The translations under genes were made by a program, and so were the position numbers. A model generated the notes under the pieces. It had not been told where the DNA came from and made no database searches. It worked only from the letters and a program-made list of their open reading frames with translations. This document shows positions 5,853-8,672 of a stretch of 8,672 bases of DNA, piece by piece. Within the stretch, counting starts at the first letter, position 1; the number at the start of each line of letters is the position of its first letter. The DNA comes from Actinomycetota bacterium (GTDB lineage: Bacteria > Actinomycetota > Acidimicrobiia > Spongiisociales > ZC4RG35): NCBI GenBank assembly GCA_019347585.1, contig JAHWLC010000034.1:1-8672 (forward strand), written 5' to 3'.

Positions 5853-7904
5853 TCAATCCTCCGCTTTTTGGGAAGCGGCGATTATCTGCTGGGCCTCGTG
5901 ATGCGGCACCTCCTCGTAGTGGTCGAACTCGACCTCGAATGTTCCTCGACCGGAGGTCATTGACCGTAGATCGACCGCGTACCTCTGCACTTCAGACATC
6001 GGCACATGAGCTTCGATGACGCGCACACCACCGTCGGTGTCCATTCCGAGGACCCGTCCGCGCTTGGCGTTTATGTCGCCCATGATATCGCCGGTGTATT
6101 CCTCCGGCACTCGGACCACCATTGCCATGATCGGTTCCAGCAGCACCGGGCGTAGCCGGGGAGCCGCATCCCTCACTGCCTGGATCCCCGCCATCCGAAA
6201 CGACATCTCGTCCGAGTCGACGGAGTGGTACTTGCCGTCGTACAGCTCGGCGGAGATGTCGACCACCGGATAGCCGGCGAGGACCCCCCGTTCCAGCGCC
6301 TCCTGGATCCCCTTGTCGACGGCGGGAATGAATCCCCGAGGGACGGAGCCGCCCTTGACGGAGTCGATGAACTCGTATCCGCTGCCTCGGGGGAGGGGGG
6401 CGAAGCGAACGAAGGCCACCCCGAACTGGCCCCGCCCGCCGGTCTGCTTCTTGTGCTTGCCCTCGGCCTCTGCGGTGGCGGTGATGGTCTCCCGATAAGG
6501 GATCAACGGCAGGCTGGCGTCCACCTCGACGCCGAACATGCGGCGGATGCGGGCCAGCGTCACGTCGAGATGGGTGTCCCCGAGCCCGGCGAGGATGGTC
6601 TGTCCGGTCTCAGCGCGACGCTCGACCCTGATCGTCGGGTCGCTCTCCTCGATGCGACGAAGTGCGGTGGAGAGCTTCTCCTCGTCGTGGTGCGAGTGGG
6701 GGCTGATCGCCAGCTCGGCAGCGGGGCGCGGGTAGGAGACCGGGTGGATGACGGTGGCCACGTCCGGGCTGCGCAGGGTGTCACCCGGATGGAGATCCTC
6801 GACCTTGGCTACCGCGCCAATCCCGCCAGCGGGCAGCTCGCCCACATCCTCGTGATCCTTGCCCTGGAGCTTGAAAAGATTGTGAAGCCGGACGTTGCCT
6901 CCGCGCGCCAGCTCCAGCTCCTGGTCGGCTTTCACCGTTCCGGTGAAGGTGCGGAACAAGGAGACGCGGCCCACGAAGGGGTCGGAGACGGTCTTGAACA
7001 CGTAGGCGAGGACAGGCCCGTCGGTGGATGGCTCCAGCGCCTCACCCCCGGCGAGGGGGGGAAGAGCCCGCTCCAGCGGGTTCGGGCCGTAGTCGATGAA
7101 GAAATCGAGGAGCAGGTCGATGCCGATCAGCTTCTCGGCAGAGGCCACCAGCACCGGGCTGATCTCACCGGACATGATGCCCCTGTGGACCACGTCGACG
7201 ATCTGCTCGCGGGTGGGCTCCTTCCCCTCGAAGTAAGCCTCCATCATCTCGTCGTCGGTCTCGACCACCGTCTCCACCAGGCCGACGTGGGCGGTGTGAA
7301 CCAGGTCCTCGACCTCGGAGGGCAGATCCACCTGTTTGCCGGTGACCGATCCATCCTCGTACTCGTAGGCCCTTTCGGTGGCCACCCGCACCAGTCCTCG
7401 CAGCGAGCTCTCCGACCCGATGGGGACCTGGATGGGCGCGATCGACTTGCCGAAGGAGTGACGAAGCTCCTCCAGGACACGCTGATAGGACGCCCGGTCG
7501 CGGTCGAGCTTGTTGATGACGATCGCCCGCGGGATCCCCTCCTCGTCGGCAGCCCGCCAGAGCTGCTCGGTCTGCACCTCGACGCCATCTACCGCGGAGA
7601 CGACGAAGAGGGCGAGATCGGCGGCGCGCAGCCCGGAGCGGGCGTCACCGACGAAATCGCTGGCCCCCGGGGTGTCGATGAGGTTGATCCGGGTCCCCTT
7701 CCACTCGACCGTGGCCACGGCCAGGCTCAGCGAGATGCCGCGGTCGATCTCCTCCGGCTCGTAGTCGAAGACGGTCGTCCCCTGGCCGATCGACCCCTTG
7801 CGCTTGATCGCCCCTCCCACGAAGAGCAAGGCTTCCGCAAGGCTGGTCTTCCCGCTGCCGCCGTGACCGACCAAAGCGACGTTGCGGACTCTCTCGGGAA
7901 TCAC
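5853..7904 (-). CDS. fusA2: Elongation factor G-like translational GTPase (EF-G2 type)
   Basis: A 683-residue protein spanning all EF-G domains. GTPase motifs: P-loop GHGGSGKT (13-20), switch I RGISL (55-59), DTPG (77-80), NKLD (131-134) and a SAEK-type G5 (255-258). Domain IV keeps tip-loop elements: QTGGRGQFG (487-495) and YDGKYHSVDSDEMSF (555-569), whose His560 corresponds to the translocation-loop His of E. coli EF-G. The GHGGSGKTS P-loop, in place of AHIDAGKTT, marks the EF-G2/EF-G-like family rather than the main translocase. Residue 81 is Ala where canonical EF-G has the catalytic His of DTPGH. Family members bind ribosomes, but their role is poorly settled; at least one mycobacterial homologue is reported to lack ribosome-stimulated GTPase activity. 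The start is GTG at 7904 after AAGGAGG. The open frame runs on to 8327, but that extension is low-complexity and antisense to another gene. It probably leads an operon with gltA. Confidence 0.95.
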   Translation of the reverse strand: MIPERVRNVALVGHGGSGKTSLAEALLFVGGAIKRKGSIGQGTTVFDYEPEEIDRGISLSLAVATVEWKGTRINLIDTPGASDFVGDARSGLRAADLALFVVSAVDGVEVQTEQLWRAADEEGIPRAIVINKLDRDRASYQRVLEELRHSFGKSIAPIQVPIGSESSLRGLVRVATERAYEYEDGSVTGKQVDLPSEVEDLVHTAHVGLVETVVETDDEMMEAYFEGKEPTREQIVDVVHRGIMSGEISPVLVASAEKLIGIDLLLDFFIDYGPNPLERALPPLAGGEALEPSTDGPVLAYVFKTVSDPFVGRVSLFRTFTGTVKADQELELARGGNVRLHNLFKLQGKDHEDVGELPAGGIGAVAKVEDLHPGDTLRSPDVATVIHPVSYPRPAAELAISPHSHHDEEKLSTALRRIEESDPTIRVERRAETGQTILAGLGDTHLDVTLARIRRMFGVEVDASLPLIPYRETITATAEAEGKHKKQTGGRGQFGVAFVRFAPLPRGSGYEFIDSVKGGSVPRGFIPAVDKGIQEALERGVLAGYPVVDISAELYDGKYHSVDSDEMSFRMAGIQAVRDAAPRLRPVLLEPIMAMVVRVPEEYTGDIMGDINAKRGRVLGMDTDGGVRVIEAHVPMSEVQRYAVDLRSMTSGRGTFEVEFDHYEEVPHHEAQQIIAASQKAED

Positions 7905-7908
7905 ATGA

Positions 7909-7915
7909 CCTCCTT
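7909..7915 (-). promoter_or_regulatory. fusA2: Shine-Dalgarno sequence for the EF-G-like gene
   Basis: Read on the minus strand this is AAGGAGG, four bases before the GTG at 7904. It rules out the much longer reading of the frame that begins at 8327. An out-of-frame ATG followed at once by TGA lies between it and the GTG. Confidence 0.8.
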
Positions 7916-7926
7916 GGCAGATCGTG

Positions 7927-7932
7927 ATCCTA
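7927..7932 (-). promoter_or_regulatory. Candidate -10 box for the EF-G-like gene / gltA operon
   Basis: On the minus strand this reads TAGGAT, a TAnnnT -10 element 22 bases before the GTG at 7904. A start of transcription about seven bases downstream would leave a short leader holding the AAGGAGG site. No convincing -35 box is present at 17-18 bases. It is assigned by pattern only. Confidence 0.45.
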
Positions 7933-7967
7933 ATGGGGCCTGCTGGCAGGGCTCCAGGGGCGGGTGC

Positions 7968-7973
7968 TACTTT
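7968..7973 (+). promoter_or_regulatory. pgsA: Candidate -10 box for a leaderless pgsA transcript
   Basis: TACTTT fits TAnnnT and ends seven bases before the GTG at 7981, the spacing at which transcription would begin on or next to the start codon itself. There is no Shine-Dalgarno sequence before this GTG. Leaderless GTG/ATG transcripts are common in actinobacteria. No clear -35 box is seen. The site supports 7981 over the longer start at 7924. Confidence 0.55.
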
Positions 7974-7980
7974 GCCCGTC

Positions 7981-8550
7981 GTGATCGACTTGCGGGTCAG
8001 GCCCCGGGCGACCCGATTCCTCGAGCCCATCGGGAAAGGCCTTGCCGCGCTGGGGGTGACACCCGCCGTGATGACGTTCCTCGGTCTCGCCGTGGTCGTC
8101 ACCGGAGCGGTGGTCATCGCCAACAACCGCCTCGCCCTGGGTGCAGGGATACTGATTGCAGGATCGCTGCTCGACGGCCTCGACGGAGCGGTGGCCCGCG
8201 CCTCGGACCAGGTGAGCGCGCGTGGTGCCTTCCTCGACGCCGCCTTCGACCGGATCGGTGAGATCGCCGGGTTCGCCGGGCTCGCCGTCGCGATGGTGGG
8301 CGAGGCCCGGATCCTCCTCCTCATCATCCTCTCCCTGGGAGGGGCGATCCTCGTGCCCTACATGAGGGCACGGGCCGAAGCCGAGGGATTCGACGGCAAG
8401 GGAGGGGTGATGGGACGGGCGGAGCGGGTCATCCTCTTCGGCGCCGGCCTCGTCTTCGGGCTGGTGGAGCTGATGCTCTTCGTGTTCGTCATCCTGGTGT
8501 GGCTCACCGCCTTCAGCAGGTTCTGGAGGACATACCGAGACCTGAAGTGA
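7981..8550 (+). CDS. pgsA: CDP-alcohol phosphatidyltransferase, probable phosphatidylinositol-phosphate synthase
   Basis: A 189-residue membrane enzyme with a perfect CDP-alcohol phosphotransferase signature, D-x2-DG-x2-AR-x8-G-x3-D-x3-D, at residues 65-90 (Asp65, Asp68, Asp86 and Asp90 bind metal and CDP-diacylglycerol). Hydrophobic helices lie near 28-47, 50-65, 93-107, 110-126, 148-164 and 165-178, fitting the six-helix fold. The segment PYMRARAEAEGFDGKGG (126-142) followed by RAERV resembles actinobacterial PIP synthases, which move phosphatidyl from CDP-diacylglycerol to inositol phosphate on the way to phosphatidylinositol. The overlapping downstream acyltransferase supports that over phosphatidylglycerophosphate synthase. 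I place the start at GTG 7981, directly after a TACTTT box and without a Shine-Dalgarno site. The upstream GTG 7924 and ATG 7933 would add a Gly/Ala/Pro-rich tail lacking signals. The substrate is inferred; the family is certain. Confidence 0.92.
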   Translation: MIDLRVRPRATRFLEPIGKGLAALGVTPAVMTFLGLAVVVTGAVVIANNRLALGAGILIAGSLLDGLDGAVARASDQVSARGAFLDAAFDRIGEIAGFAGLAVAMVGEARILLLIILSLGGAILVPYMRARAEAEGFDGKGGVMGRAERVILFGAGLVFGLVELMLFVFVILVWLTAFSRFWRTYRDLK

Positions 8551-8672
8551 GGCATCTCCTCGCATATCTGGCGCTCAGGCTCGCTCTCGGATTCCTCGGT
8601 CTGCTCCCGGCGAAGACGGCTCGCCGCCTGGGACGCTGGGCCGGGAGAGTCTGGTACCTGGTCGACGGAGGG
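8547..8672 (+). CDS. LpxL/HtrB-superfamily acyltransferase, probable PatA-like phosphatidylinositol mannoside acyltransferase (3' end cut by window)
   Basis: A GTG overlapping the stop of the phosphatidyltransferase gene (GTGA, 8547-8550) opens a frame that stays open for 42 codons to the window edge. The peptide begins MRHLLAYLALRLALGFLGLL and continues with PAKTARRLGRWAGRVWYLVDGG. A hydrophobic helix, a Leu-Pro break, then an ArgArgLeuGly segment and a Trp/Tyr-containing stretch is the usual N-terminal look of lauroyl/PatA-type lysophospholipid acyltransferases. In actinobacteria patA normally follows the PIP synthase gene and acylates phosphatidylinositol mannosides at the cytoplasmic face of the membrane. 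The catalytic HxxxxD motif would lie beyond the window, so the call rests on the N-terminus and on context. There is no good Shine-Dalgarno site at normal spacing, which fits translational coupling. Confidence 0.68.
   Translation, partial: MRHLLAYLALRLALGFLGLLPAKTARRLGRWAGRVWYLVDGG

Noticed and set aside
5842..5856. TTG start for gltA at 5856
   Set aside because: It overlaps the stop of the upstream gene and has GGAGGA directly abutting it with no spacing, whereas the ATG at 5841 has its own AAGGAG.
7924..7980. Longer start for the phosphatidyltransferase at GTG 7924 or ATG 7933
   Set aside because: No ribosome site precedes either. The added residues are low-complexity and would span the TACTTT box that suits a start at 7981.
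6225..8261. A 678-codon open frame on the plus strand opposite the EF-G-like gene
   Set aside because: It mirrors a clearly recognised GTPase gene on the other strand and its translation has no domain or motif I recognise. Long antisense frames are expected in high-GC coding DNA.
7905..8327. N-terminal extension of the EF-G-like frame by 141 codons
   Set aside because: The extension is rich in Ser, Arg, Ala and Pro, is antisense to the phosphatidyltransferase gene, and lies upstream of a perfect Shine-Dalgarno site placed for the GTG at 7904.

Overview
The window is high-GC bacterial DNA packed with genes on both strands. Almost every gap is under 140 bases, and no gene-free stretch exceeds 300 bases. 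It most likely comes from an actinobacterium (Actinomycetota), possibly an Acidimicrobiia-like lineage. The reasons are a CDP-alcohol phosphatidyltransferase of the phosphatidylinositol-phosphate synthase type overlapping an LpxL/PatA-type acyltransferase, a threonyl-tRNA synthetase with the actinobacterial-looking motif 2, an EF-G2-type GTPase, frequent GTG starts, and TAnnnT -10 boxes. The taxonomic placement is inference.

Layout from left to right. (1) 2-814, plus strand: the 3' part of a DUF368/PopT family membrane protein, a probable undecaprenyl-phosphate translocase. It overlaps tail-to-tail by 26 bases with (2) 789-1766, minus strand, a patatin-like phospholipase. (3) 1805-2014, minus strand: a 69-residue protein with a C-terminal zinc ribbon, probably in one transcription unit with the patatin gene. 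(4) A 136-base divergent spacer (2015-2150) leads to (5) thrS, plus strand 2151-4082, with a TTG start. A possible 17-codon leader ORF overlaps that start. (6) 4079-4561: a small membrane protein of unknown function, coupled to thrS by ATGA. (7) gltA (citrate synthase), minus strand 4558-5841, meets gene 6 at a CTAG whose two strands supply both stop codons. (8) 5853-7904, minus strand: an EF-G-like translational GTPase (EF-G2 type) 11 bases upstream of gltA and probably cotranscribed with it. (9) A 76-base divergent promoter region (7905-7980). (10) 7981-8550, plus strand: a CDP-alcohol phosphatidyltransferase, probably phosphatidylinositol-phosphate synthase, apparently on a leaderless transcript. 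(11) 8547-8672, plus strand: the start of an LpxL/PatA-like acyltransferase, overlapping gene 10 by GTGA and cut by the window edge.

Functionally the window is mostly housekeeping: threonine charging, TCA cycle entry, a ribosome-associated GTPase, and envelope lipid metabolism (lipid-carrier recycling, phosphoinositide synthesis and acylation, possible lipid hydrolysis). From memory, mycobacteria carry thrS, a HIT-family gene, pgsA1, patA and pimA in a row. Here thrS and pgsA-patA lie near each other but are separated by an inverted gltA/EF-G2 pair, and no HIT gene is present. I see no mobile element, CRISPR array, rRNA, tRNA or convincing Rho-independent terminator. I found no strong candidate for a wholly new system. 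The best leads are single-residue oddities in conserved enzymes, start-site architecture, and two uncharacterised small proteins.
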